Source of the DNA: Penicillus capitatus
Taxonomy: Eukaryota; Chlorophyta
Assembly: GCA_965649825.1 (NCBI GenBank)
Contig: OZ287694.1
Coordinates: forward strand, 2,294,001 to 2,358,000
Length of the DNA: 64,000 nt
Direction: 5' to 3'
Position 1 is the stretch's first letter, and every line of letters starts with the position of its first letter. The notes under the pieces were generated by a model. The model worked only from the letters and a program-made list of their open reading frames with translations, had not been told where the DNA came from and did not search any database. The position numbers and the translations under genes are program-made. Shown here one piece after another: positions 44,932 to 54,745 of the stretch.

Positions 44932-45960
44932 CCTTTTCCATCCCAATTTCAATAAAAGTAAGAACGTATTCAAAACAGAAAAATGGTTTTCAAAAAGTAC
45001 AGAATCATTTTGAAACCCAATATTTTACTTTCACAAATGACGACTCCATTTTCAATCTCCATGACAACGATTTCCCATCCGGTAACATCAAATTGAAACT
45101 ATAATTTCTCATTTCAAAACAAGTCATTTCATTTAAAAAATATGTCGTTGGTTTACAAAAGATATCCATTCATTTTCAATGAACATTATCTCATCTTCAA
45201 AAAAGATTAAAGCAATTATAAAAATAAACTCAATTCTGTGTCCCGTCAATGGAGCTTGCAGACGTTCCAATCTGTTACATCTTCAACGTTCCAATTGGAC
45301 AAGGGATTCTTCGCCCCCTTTGGAGCGTTCTCGACACGAGTACTTCGGCAACAAGTGAGTGGCGTTTGTCCCTTGGTGTTTCTTTACTTTGTTTTAGGTA
45401 TGAATGAAGAAACAACTCCATAGCCTCGAAGAAGAGGGACTAAGCCAGGATCAAAACGCGGAGTTTACAAAAAGACTCGACGTTCAGCTCGCCTCAGGGT
45501 GGTAGAAGAAGCGAGGCAAGGTAGGGACTGGAAGGACATGGCTTCCAAGAATGGCATTCCATATTCAACTGCAAGAGGATGGGTGGCAAAGAATTGTTTT
45601 GAATTGTTTTTGCTTTTTTTTGGAGTCAGTCTCATAGGTGTGATGTCACTCTTGACATCTTGAGACCGATTTCAAATCGCTTTGGCAGTAATTGAAAAAG
45701 GGTTGACAGCAAATTAAATTGAAGTAACAGTTGATGTAATTTGTCGACAGATTTTCAAAATGAACGGTTCGCTCTTTAAAAAAGATGACGTTCTTCTAAA
45801 ATGAAATCATTTTATTTGAATTCGGACATGGAGTATTTGAAAATGAATTCATTGGATTCAGAGCTGAAATTTAGTTTTTCAAATTGATAATACGCATATT
45901 GAATTTGATTTTTTCGTTTTGAATACGTTCTTACTTTTATTGAAATTGGGATGGAAAAGG
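44932..45960 (+). mobile_element. TA-flanked inverted-repeat DNA transposon remnant (Tc1/mariner/IS630-like)
   Basis: Termini are inverted repeats of about 45 bp starting CCTTTTCCATCCCAATTTCA, with the left end at 44932 and the right at 45960. They are flanked by TA on both sides (44930-44931 and 45961-45962). Inside, a plus frame at about 45423-45660 gives GTKPGSKRGVYKKTRRSA, VVEEARQGRDWKDMASKNG and IPYSTARGWVAKN, a helix-turn-helix like the N-terminus of Tc1/IS630-type transposases of oomycetes and other protists. There is no DDE catalytic domain and the frame lacks an ATG, so the element is non-autonomous. It is inserted in copy C. Confidence 0.85.
45423..45660 (+). pseudogene. Transposase helix-turn-helix remnant
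   Basis: DNA-binding N-terminal part of a transposase inside the 44932-45960 element. A stop just upstream and a stop after about 75 codons leave only the HTH. The tail after GWVAKN is hydrophobic and T-rich and looks like read-through into non-coding sequence. Confidence 0.6.
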
Positions 45961-47025
45961 TATAGTTGCGGCTTCACCCACCACTGTCGCGTGACCGAGA
46001 TTCTGAAGACACGTGTACTGGCTTGATGGGGACCGCACCACATAACAGTTCTCGTTTTCATAGCGATGGCTGATTGTGAGTTCTTTGTCCGTCTCACACA
46101 GTCGCACACGATACTCAAACAAGAAGGTCTTGCTATGAAGTGGCAACACGATTTTCTGGCGAACTCCATAAGTGAAACTTTGTTCCAGCGCGTAACATGT
46201 ACCTGGACAGAAATACAGGAATGGGATGGAGGCTTCCAGATAAGGAGAAAACCGGTAATGAAAACGGGTTTCGTCATCAACCAGCGACATTTCAGCGATC
46301 TGACTTTGTAGACATGACTGCACAGGCGCCATTCTATATCGATTCTCCTGTTCGCTTCGACCTTCACACATGCCTTCCTGCACGTCACATCCAAAGTCAA
46401 CAGTGGTATGTGACGTGTCACTGTTCGACTTACCAATCGCATCCCAGGAAAGAAACCTCCTCCACACTGAATTCCTCTCCGGGGCATTCGAGAACGTAAT
46501 TGTTTATCTGGACCTGTTGCAGTTGGGATGAAAGCGACGTTGTCGAAGCCGACAATGATACGGCACACCGTAATGGCGGCCTGGTTTTCAGACTCTTTGG
46601 TAACTTGCAGTACGTATGGGATGTTTCTCCCACGCTGGTTCCAAACGCCGTTGTCTTCAAGAAGCGCGTGTCAGTATTAACCAAATGTGTAAAGACGTTT
46701 CGAGCGACGTACGTGTCGAGGTGGCCATCCGTTTCCAGAAGAAAACGAAGAGCTTGAGAAAGAGCGGTTTTTGAAACGTCTGTAAAGCACCGAGATGCGC
46801 GTGATGACGTGGCAAGAAATTCGTCATTTCAAAAGGACGAGGGGACATTTTCACAAAGACATCGCCTCCAGTCGCGTTCTTGACGATCCCCGAACGTGCC
46901 CGAATGCAATCTGTCAAGGGACGAACCAATTCGAAAAGCTTCCCGTCTTTGTGGCTGACTATCCTTCTGGTCGCGAATACGTATCGAGTGCGTGCACCAT
47001 GGCCACATCTCACTGGATGCGACAC

Positions 47026-48705
47026 TTGCTACGGTTCAATTTGTTGGTTTTGCCGAATGTCCGGAGTCAGTTTACCCGCATACGAGTGTCCAGGAAGCGC
47101 TGCAGTGACCGACGACAGAGACAGTCATCAAGTTGTTTCAGAAAAACGCGCTGTGGAGACTCAATTTGTACCTTGAAGAAGAGGACAGTCACTGTGTCGG
47201 ACGACGCTACTCGTTCGTGCAAGTGTGTTTCTTCGCACCGACTGTCTCATTGCAGAGCTTTACTGTCCTAAGTGTCGTCATGGGCGGTCACATCAGATAC
47301 GAGACAGATCGCTGCAAGGACGCGATGAGCTGGCTCCCGACGCCACTCTTTTATTGTCCCTTTTCCTGTCTTCCGCCGTGAACAGTGATACGGCGGATTT
47401 CTTGATACGAGCGAAAAAAACGTGAACGTGTTAAAAGGACTGGAGTCTGATACAAAAACCCCAATTTATATGCCAATCTGCACGACGCGCACCTCACGTC
47501 ATGCTAACGTCGTGGGACGCCTTGCTGGCTGCTTGATGTAACTTTACTTTTCCTTCCTTCCCTTCAGTTCCATCACAACAGATTAGACGGTTCGGATCCT
47601 CGTCTCCTCGTCGAGACATCGCTGCGACAGTCGGTTTGCCGAAAACTGCACTTTCTTGTTGTTGTTGTCTTTTCTTTTCTGCTTTTAAAATTTTGCTCGT
47701 GATCTCAGCCATTTCCAGTAAGATTACGTCTGAGACTCGAGCATGCATTTGATAGAGTGACAGCAGTTCAACCGTGTCTGTATGTCAGTCAATCAGTCCA
47801 TAGTGGGTAGGGGCATAGCGACAAGTGCACGGCAGCAGTCTGAAGAGCGACTCGCTGTTCAGCAAAATTACTTCCTTTTGAGTAGTGCTCGCCAGTGTAA
47901 CGCCGACGACGAATGAAATAATGAGCACTTAAGGACGTCGGTCAGGCAGAATCTTTTGCCCTTACGATCTTGTTGAAAAAAAAACGCTGTCTCCGGCGAG
48001 TGGAAGCGAAGACCGAAACAGCCGCATGCATGAGTGGTGCTAACGAATCGAGACGAACGCGACTACTCGTCGCATTCAATTTCTTTACCACACTGTCAGT
48101 GAACAGCTGTCCACTCCTTGCAGCTGCCACGGAGACGCGTTGATATGACGTTTGTGTACGTTTGACGCGTATATAATCCGAACTAATGTACGTTAAAAGA
48201 GTCTTTGTAACCAATAAGCCTTCGTCGTAATCGCGTCGTTCGTCGACTGCGCGACACACACGGAACTCAATCTTTCCATTAAAAAGTCAACCCTGTAAGA
48301 GGTTTCGCCTTCACGGTGTTTGCTCATTTATTCGGCAATTCACACATTCAGCGAGATACTGATGTGTCCGGGGCGAAGAAGTTCTCATGACAGAACGCGT
48401 TTTATATAATTACTTCACTGGTCGGACGTTACATGACGATTAGACTGCCACAACAAGACAGACAATTCTGATGGCCAAGAAACCTCGTCCAAAAATCGCA
48501 TTGCCGTGTTGAAGTGCCATGGATGCAATCGGAAGAATGTTAGCGAGGATATGACTATTCAATCGTTCTTTGCTGACTTGTCGTACAAAACGTCTCGTCC
48601 AAGAAGACTCTCGCCATTTATCGAGACGGCATAAAAATGATATACAACAATGGACATGGACACGAGAGAGACTATAAAAGCCACTGAGCTAGAGTAAGCA
48701 GTGGA
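47026..48705. other. Upstream flank of copy C with relic-like frames
   Basis: Minus frames at 47494-47748 (ITSKILKAEKKRQQQQE) and 47942-48259 (IEFRVCRAVDERRDYDEG). The latter resembles the FEYRVRLC exon of the family and may be a relic of a further copy. On the plus strand a TATA-like ACTATAAAAGCC lies at about 48672, about 35 bases before the ATG of the next frame. Confidence 0.3.
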
Positions 48706-48975
48706 ATGCTCGCTGTTTTTAAAAGATTTCGTCAATCTCTCCTTGACGAGGATCTAAGGTTATTCACGTGCTCGACTTTTGAACTTCCTTTGTGCACTGT
48801 CCCATTGGATCGATGTCGCTTCACCTTAGAGCGAATCGATCGTCCGACTTTGCCGGGATCTCAGCGTATGCACTTGAAAAATTTCTACCGTTTTGCAATC
48901 GCAATTATTAGACCATTTCAAAAAGTTAGTTTGCTCGCGCGTCCTGTATCAAGAGATTGGACAAGAGAAATCTAG
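48706..48975 (+). CDS. Small unknown protein downstream of a TATA box
   Basis: ATG 48706 opens MLAVFKRFRQSLLDEDLRLF and reads for 89 codons (…CRFTLERIDRPTLPGSQR, HLKNFYRFAIAIIRPFQK) to 48975. The frame could splice at GTTAGTTTGC (about 48924). It is preceded by a good TATA box (ACTATAAAAGCC, about 48672) at the right distance for a start site close to the ATG. No family recognised. Weak but worth recording because the promoter spacing is good. Confidence 0.35.
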   Translation: MLAVFKRFRQSLLDEDLRLFTCSTFELPLCTVPLDRCRFTLERIDRPTLPGSQRMHLKNFYRFAIAIIRPFQKVSLLARPVSRDWTREI

Positions 48976-49536
48976 TTGTATGACGTCGGCTGGTGATATT
49001 GGGCTGAGTGCTTCGACATCTGCTGTAAATATCATTGCCTTTTGGTAGCTACCGAGACTTTCTGAATGGCCTCGAGGGTATGCGTTGTATTTAAGATTGC
49101 TGAAGATGTGATTGTCAAAAGTGGGTACATACAGAATGCGTTCAAGTACTCTATTGCTTGCATCAAACTGAAGCCCTGTCTGTACCAACGGTCTTGAAGG
49201 ATATACACCGTTCTTCTTCGTTCGTGGACTTTTAGGATGACTTATAACTTTAAATAAAGTCTTCGAGTATCACTCTTATGGATTGTTCATCACTTCCTTA
49301 GCAATGGTGCTCACGCACTCTATGGCTTCCTTTATCATAAGATTCTTCTTTATAGTGCTTTGGTGTGTCCGCAGAATAAGATTCCATGACTGCATCACAC
49401 TTATTACCAGATTCTTTGCTTCCTCATGCGTCACAACTGAGTACATTTTAGCATCTTGCACTGTTGTCATGACCATCGCGGTGTATAGTTTCAAGTTAAT
49501 TCGATAAATTCCCTGATTCTTGTCTGCAGGCTTCAC
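48949..49536 (-). pseudogene. Degenerate relic, possibly of the USP7-like family
   Basis: Two minus frames: 49276-49536 (GIYRINLKLYTAMVM, then MYSVVTHEEAKNLVI) and 48949-49188 (LQFDASNRVLERILYVPTF, AMIFTADVEALSPISPADVI). The first resembles FEYRVRLC...CYVVRS of the family copies, the second VLIDQASPELSCKI, in the same order. No intact gene can be assembled and the region is AT-rich. This is pattern similarity only. Confidence 0.3.
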
Positions 49537-51089
49537 AATCTATTGTTCTAAATGCTAGCCTTAGGAGGCTTTGCGAACGGAATTTCTCGCTGGTAAATGC
49601 ATTGTTGCTTAGATGGCTATGGCGACCTATCACCATTCGATAGGGATAACGAAATATTTGCAAGAATCATCTTTGGTATCATTGGTGACATGAAAACATC
49701 GCAACCCGAAAATAACAATCTCTAGAACTTTGCGGAATATGTTTAAAATGTTATGACATTAAACAAAATGATAGAGAAGATACCTTGTTGAAGGAAGTTG
49801 AAATGCCACGTACCGTTCAAACGGTATGCAGAAAAGTCCGATTATCCGATTGCGTTCAAAAGGAAGAAAATACTAACCGAGTTCGTGACGTTTCTTAACA
49901 AATTTTGATGACAGAATCTTAAATTCAGTTGTCAGACCGTTGTCAAAACAAAATATACACCATTAAACCCTAGCTGATCACAAAGGCCGATCGCGAAGTC
50001 TTAAGAAAGAAAGTACTTAACGCGGCTCAAAAGACATCTTGACGTCATATATATTACGTTTTCCGATATCCGCTTTTGTGCGTATCGTCGACGCAGAATA
50101 CAGACAAATAGTATGTGTATCAGAGTTTCGATTAAGAACTAGGTCCTGTTAATACTTTTCAAACAACGTTGTGGCTATGCGTTCCTTAATGGCATCGGCG
50201 TTACGGTGCCGACAACACGGATTGCTCATATTGGACACTTGTTCAAGAAAGAACTTAGCGTTCGTAGTCTATCTTAAACTCGCTTGATCAGCAAGACAAA
50301 ACTCTCCTATCAGGTGCCAAGCTACCATTATGAAGACTCTTTAGAAAATCGGCAAAACCAGCAGACGCAATTGCACTGTTAATGCGAAAAATATGTCCTA
50401 TGGACACCGGACCACCTTTCTATAGACTGTCGTTCTTGTTCATTCGGACTGTAACTGTCATTCTTTCCGTCAATTAAGATTCTATGGTAAACGTGCATGG
50501 CTCAATGGTTGATGGTGTATATCTTATTGTTGACAACCTCTGTTGCACAACCAGGAGGTATGAAGACGGGGTTAGATGTCATAGTAGTGATGAGACATAT
50601 AGTGGAACACATGACTTAACTTCATCACGGATAACGATCATGAGTTTGTGAGATTCTGGATTAGTTAGCCACGCTGTGCAAATAGCAAAACAATCCTAAG
50701 AGGGTAAGTGTAGAAAGTGAATATGATGTTTTAAGCAAAGTTGAGCAATGGATTCAAATCTAATTGTTAAGCGCAATTGGTTCGCAGAAGAACTCAGTAC
50801 TTAACGCAATTATTTCGAATCGATTCGATGAGTTTCTATCAGGCCTAACAGATTTCTTGAAGAAGGAAAGTGTCCCTTGTGCTAACGGATACGATTGACT
50901 CCTGCCTTTTTACGCATAAACTAAATGGTTTTGCAATATGATTTTTGTCTATCGAAAGCTCCAAGCTTATCCTTCATATGAATGACAGCAACCGCAGTCG
51001 TTTCGCATCACACACAAAATACGTTTCGTAGCTGAACGCTTTATTGATAGCTGAGATGAATGAGTTTACGTATTTAAGGAATGCAGAGT
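49537..51089. other. AT-rich decayed stretch containing a diverged copy of the Nop14 3' flank
   Basis: No long frames on either strand. The segment around 50080-50260 (GCAGAATACAGACAAA, GTTTCGATTAAGAACTAG, TCCTGTTAATA, ATGCGTTCCTTA) is a diverged copy of 51090-51215, which lies at the Nop14 end. Differences are mostly C/G to A/T, consistent with decay after duplication. Confidence 0.45.
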
Positions 51090-51111
51090 TGACGCACAAT
51101 ACAGACAAACA

Positions 51112-52329
51112 TTATCTCCATCGGAGTCTCGATTGAAGACTAGCGCCTGTTAATGTTAACATACTAAAAGTTCTACGTTTAACAGTAACGCTGTGTCGTG
51201 CGTTCCTTACATTGAACAGACGCGAGATGAGGCGTCGTCCACACTGCAGAGAGGTGCTCTGTGGCGCATGACCTGTGTAAGAAAGACCGTTTTTTCTGGG
51301 CTCCTTAATCGCACCTCGGCGTTCTTCGTTCAGTTTCTTCTTGAGAGTTCTGCGATCCTTCATCTCACATTCCTTCCAATTGCGAATCTCATCAATCTGC
51401 GTCCTTTCTTCGAAGGCCGAACTTCGCTGCTGTGTGCCAACGGTGCCAGACCCTTTTCTGCTCAACGGTTCTCTATTTGCTGCGCAGTCGACAATCGATG
51501 TCTTCGAAGACAATGACACCTTCTGACAGAGATCCCTGAGCTCTCCTGACAGATGCAACAATCCAGAGAGTTTCTCGATCAGAGATGTGACTGGAGCAAA
51601 GATCTCGGGAAAGCAAATGGCCTTCCGATAGTTATCAGAGATACGACTGACACCAAGCACGCACGCGAGAATGATTCTCTGTTCAAAACCGGACGTCTCT
51701 GGACCTTCCATTAACTCTCTGAGTGTGAAGGGCACCAATCTCTTCGCTTCTGACGCCATGGCTACAGGGGTGTCTTCTGTCAGCACAGACCTCAGCTGTT
51801 CTGTGTAGAACAACAGAGCTTCTGGGCAGTATCTATTGCCGAGTGCTTCCTCCAACAGCGATGCCGCATACAGACCCATGACTCTGACATGTCTTGACTG
51901 GCAGTACCCTTCACAGAGATAACGGCAGAGCAGTAAGGCAACAGAGTGGGAAACGGGATGAAATTCTGGCCCGATAGGAAATGCATTGAGCAGCAGTTTG
52001 AGGCAGAGAATATCACTCAGCGGAGGCCAAGCTCCTTGACAGTCTGCAGTTTGTCTCTTAGAGAAGTCCAGATTCATGGCTTCGATTCTGTTCTTGGCAA
52101 CGATCCATGCGTCTTGCCCAAGAAGCTCAGTCAACTGAGTGATATGCCGTGTGAGGACATCCAGTCTGTCTAAGGAAACGTCTTCAGAGGCTTCATCTTT
52201 GAAGCACTCGAACAATGTCTCGGCCAAAGCCTGGCGAGCACAAAGTTGCTCAGCTCTGAACGCCGGAGAGCGTAGGTACATACTTGTGGTCCTCCCCTCC
52301 ATCGTCTGTCTTGTGTTTGTCGACTCCAT
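51112..52329 (-). CDS. Nop14-like protein, C-terminal region
   Basis: The reading of 405 codons matches the C-terminal half of the ribosome-biogenesis factor Nop14. AWPPLSDILCLKLLLNAFPI and HPVSHSVALLLCRYLC, then GLYAASLLEEALGNRYCPEA, correspond to the helical repeat region. ECEMKDRRTLKKKLNEERRG and AIKEPRKN correspond to the basic (K)KERKGAIRELRKD end. After RKN an intron (GTCTTTCTTA to TCTGCAG) or readthrough gives a short tail. The conserved N-terminal half (DRRxGE region) is not found upstream, where a family copy (G) sits instead; VNKELHRDLRSKEVITRF just upstream (about 52320-52390) may be one more exon. Either a truncated gene or one whose N-terminus I cannot assemble. Nop14 acts in 18S rRNA maturation in the nucleolus. 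Confidence 0.6.
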   Translation of the reverse strand: MESTNTRQTMEGRTTSMYLRSPAFRAEQLCARQALAETLFECFKDEASEDVSLDRLDVLTRHITQLTELLGQDAWIVAKNRIEAMNLDFSKRQTADCQGAWPPLSDILCLKLLLNAFPIGPEFHPVSHSVALLLCRYLCEGYCQSRHVRVMGLYAASLLEEALGNRYCPEALLFYTEQLRSVLTEDTPVAMASEAKRLVPFTLRELMEGPETSGFEQRIILACVLGVSRISDNYRKAICFPEIFAPVTSLIEKLSGLLHLSGELRDLCQKVSLSSKTSIVDCAANREPLSRKGSGTVGTQQRSSAFEERTQIDEIRNWKECEMKDRRTLKKKLNEERRGAIKEPRKNGLSYTGHAPQSTSLQCGRRLISRLFNVRNARHSVTVKRRTFSMLTLTGASLQSRLRWR

Positions 52330-52632
52330 TCCTGAACCGTGTAATGACTTCCTTAGATCTCAAGTCTCGGTGCAGTTCTTTGTTGACTGCCTGAATTCTA
52401 CCTGCTTCGCTGGAGAGTGCTCATTGGATAGGGTAGACTGATGTTCGTTTCTGGTCATCTCAAATGACTCCTCGTCGGGCGACCGAGATCTGCGATCCTG
52501 CTCGGATGTATGGTCGAAAGGGCCAAGGATCGCCGACCTCCGTCGATCGAGCATCTTTACGATTTTATGGCTTCTTAAGTGCGGCGACGCTTCTCTACAG
52601 AGAATCCCGGGTGAACAGAACGACCCGGAAGT

Positions 52633-53420
52633 CTACCGTCGAGGCGTGTAATTCCGAGGGAGATCCAGGAAGATCGTCTGGCATTGGCGTCTGATGCTCG
52701 ACCATCCATCCACCCCTTGGTCAGTTGCCGTACAATGAAACCGGCAGGAAAAGCGAGACGCCATTCTCGTTGCTCGAACACGAACGTCTTCGTCCACTAC
52801 CCTCCGTCGTCTTCGCCACCATCGGTCTTCAAGTTCGGCTTGACAGACCACTGCATACGGTGCGACGTGAAAACGTACACATACGAAATACTGTCTTCGT
52901 CTTGTCGTATACACTTCTGATCCCCTTGCAGAAATGCTTAACTCTTTGCGGCCGCTTTTCTCGAACTGCATGTGGGATTTGAAAACAGCAAACTCAGCTG
53001 GACGACTCCCAAACGGCTCTTCTGAATCTTCCTGCCACCCGCCTTCCACGTTGGAGACCGACATTCTTGCTTTCGAACGCACAACTTACAGATTCACAAC
53101 AAACCGTAGGCAGCCGAGAGCCGACACCTGCTACAGCTGATGGATCCTTAGCCCGCCAACAGCATCGAGAGGACGGAAGCGTCATTTGGTCGCGGAGGAT
53201 GGAGTAAGCTTTCAGCACCTCTTCTGGCGCGGATGTAATGCAACACGTCTTGCACGTCACATCACATGGAGGTCGTCAGTGGGCTGTGGTAGCGAGAAGT
53301 TGATCATCGAACCATGTCAGACCGAGAAACGAAATGTTCTCTGTCTGAAGCATCTCCCCTGGAGAAATTAAGAGCTCGTTCGGCGATTTTAGCTACACAG
53401 GGAGTCAGGGGAAGGGATAG
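52633..53420 (-). pseudogene. USP7-like family, partial copy G
   Basis: Contains ENISFLGLTWFDD (the FLGYDW exon), CKTCCITSAPEEVL with SSRCCWRAKDPS (the CCWMMxKPxF exon), and the following exon (HMQFEKSGRKELSI, RRRQYFVCVRF). None of the C-terminal ubiquitin-like exons is found before the Nop14-like region begins. It is either truncated or has lost its 3' half. Same strand as copies A-C and E. Confidence 0.5.
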
Positions 53421-53540
53421 AGTGAAATCTATGTGGCATACCAGAACGGAAGCCTTCTCTCCACTGAATCCCCCACTCTGAATTCATATTCTGTATCGTG
53501 CCAAGTCTCGGAGACTCGGCGTCATGGCTTTATTCGCATG

Positions 53541-54437
53541 TGGACGGAACGGCGTCGGCTGCTTACCTGAAGCCATCCGCCTGTCAGCGACAGGGAGTCG
53601 TACGGATCCGACTGAAAGGTCGGTGGGATGGCGCGAGTTGTCTGAAGAGAGACGAGATGAACGAGTCGGCGGAGAGACTCCGTCGTCTAAAGCTGCCTGC
53701 CACTGGCGTGCCGAGTCCGCCCACAGGCGATCTTCACGTCGAATCTCGCCATCACTACAATCTTCTCAAAAATGAGAACCGTGAAATCGATCATCATGCT
53801 TTCCCCTTCATAGCGCGTCGGTTACGGTTTGGTCGTCGTGGCTGCTCTACACAGCAGACTCTTGTATTGCGAATCGCCTTTTCGCGTTCGAAATGCGAGT
53901 CAGAGATACGTCGTCGCCATTGCAGTACCGCCACGTCCAGGGAGGTCCAGCTGGATACAGAGGGTAATGGATTATCTGACGATCTTTGTCCAACTGTACC
54001 TCGACGCTTTTTTGAAACATCCAGCAGTCCCATCTTATACATCAATCACATGCATCCGTCGTTTATTCTAGAGCATCGACGCTGCACCCGATTCCACGTC
54101 CTTCTCTTTCTTCATTTAAACAAACATGAAAGATGATGCATCCCTGCGCTCTCCAAACAGGCTAACTGCTGCCAGGAGTCTATCAAATGTACACGATCGG
54201 TCAATACCAAGTACAAAAGCCCGACAAAATTCAAAAAGTCAAAATGAGGCCACTGCCTCCACAGATACGACACAAGGTGTCAAATGTCTAGAAAAAACAG
54301 AACAGCGACAGGCCCGTCCGTCACTCAAACCACCATTTCGACTACAAAACAGTCGGAAGGATAAAAGCACCCTCTTAGACAGCACTGTCACCGTGGATGG
54401 CACAGTGCTTATGAGTACATCAAACACTTAATCAGAG
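53541..54437. other. Flank between copies G and E; possible small plus-strand frames
   Basis: Plus frames at 53498-54136 and 54126-54431 are open. The second is Ser/Thr-rich (MKDDASLRSPNRLTAARSLS) and could be real, but neither shows a family or splice pattern. Confidence 0.25.
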
Positions 54438-54745
54438 TTAGAAAATCTTGGAAACAAATCCAGTGCATGGCTCTAAACAGATCGGACATCGACGACGACC
54501 TTCTCTGTACAATCTCCTCGCGCATTCCTCACACGCACAAATGTGGACCCTACACATGACCACCCAATGACATCACTCAAGTGATCAATACACGCTGGAC
54601 GGACGTCTCGCCGTGGTAGAATCCCGATGTCTGTGGGTTTTCCAGACAGACAACGCACGTTGTGTTCGGGTCATTGAACTGAATCGCACACGCATGGAGT
54701 GCAGACAGTACGATTTACGAGAGAGAACTGGTTGTACGTGGCCAT
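54438..54745 (-). CDS. MDM2-type RING finger protein (70 aa) or 3' exons of copy E
   Basis: Exons 54719-54745, 54605-54678 and 54438-54549 join in frame (27+74+112 nt) from ATG 54745 (MATYNQFSLFNDPNTT) to a stop at 54438-54440. The protein is almost only a RING: CVVCLENPQTSGFYHGET, VHICACEECARRLYREG and RRRCPICLEPCTGFVSKIF. The Cys/His spacing (CxxC, H-G-E-T-x-H, CxxCA, CPIC) follows the C2H2C4 RING of MDM2/MDMX, including the HG(K/E)T.H core and a short hydrophobic C-terminal tail, which in MDM2 is needed for dimer activity. It would be an E3 ubiquitin ligase domain. Alternatively, an intron from the end of copy E's last exon (GCC|GTTCGCC to AACCAG) fuses the RING to the USP7-like protein in the same frame. 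Both readings are consistent. Confidence 0.65.

Larger units (their letters stand above)
43346..47025 (-). pseudogene. USP7 ubiquitin-like-domain family, copy C, interrupted by a transposon
   Basis: N-terminal half at 45963-47025: FELVRPLTDCIRARSG, FSVEEVSFLGCDW, CRWLMTKPVFITGFLL, FLFEYRVRLCETDKELTI, then QWWVKPQL. C-terminal half at 43346-44929: RRIAVLDGRNELP, CRMVLIDQASPELSCKI, DGWLKIGLCFSII, IRVLNDGDIRKRV, ILLFCIFMDPRTKKMTYLG and, after the last intron, SGSVIIVWPIKDDEVVNVDK. The 1029-bp element at 44932-45960 sits between them; taking out the element and one TA joins the frame without a stop. The last intron is about 125 bases longer than in the other copies because of a GC-rich insert (43518-43610). 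The copy was therefore intact before insertion and may still be transcribed. The 5' end beyond 47025 is unresolved. Confidence 0.65.
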
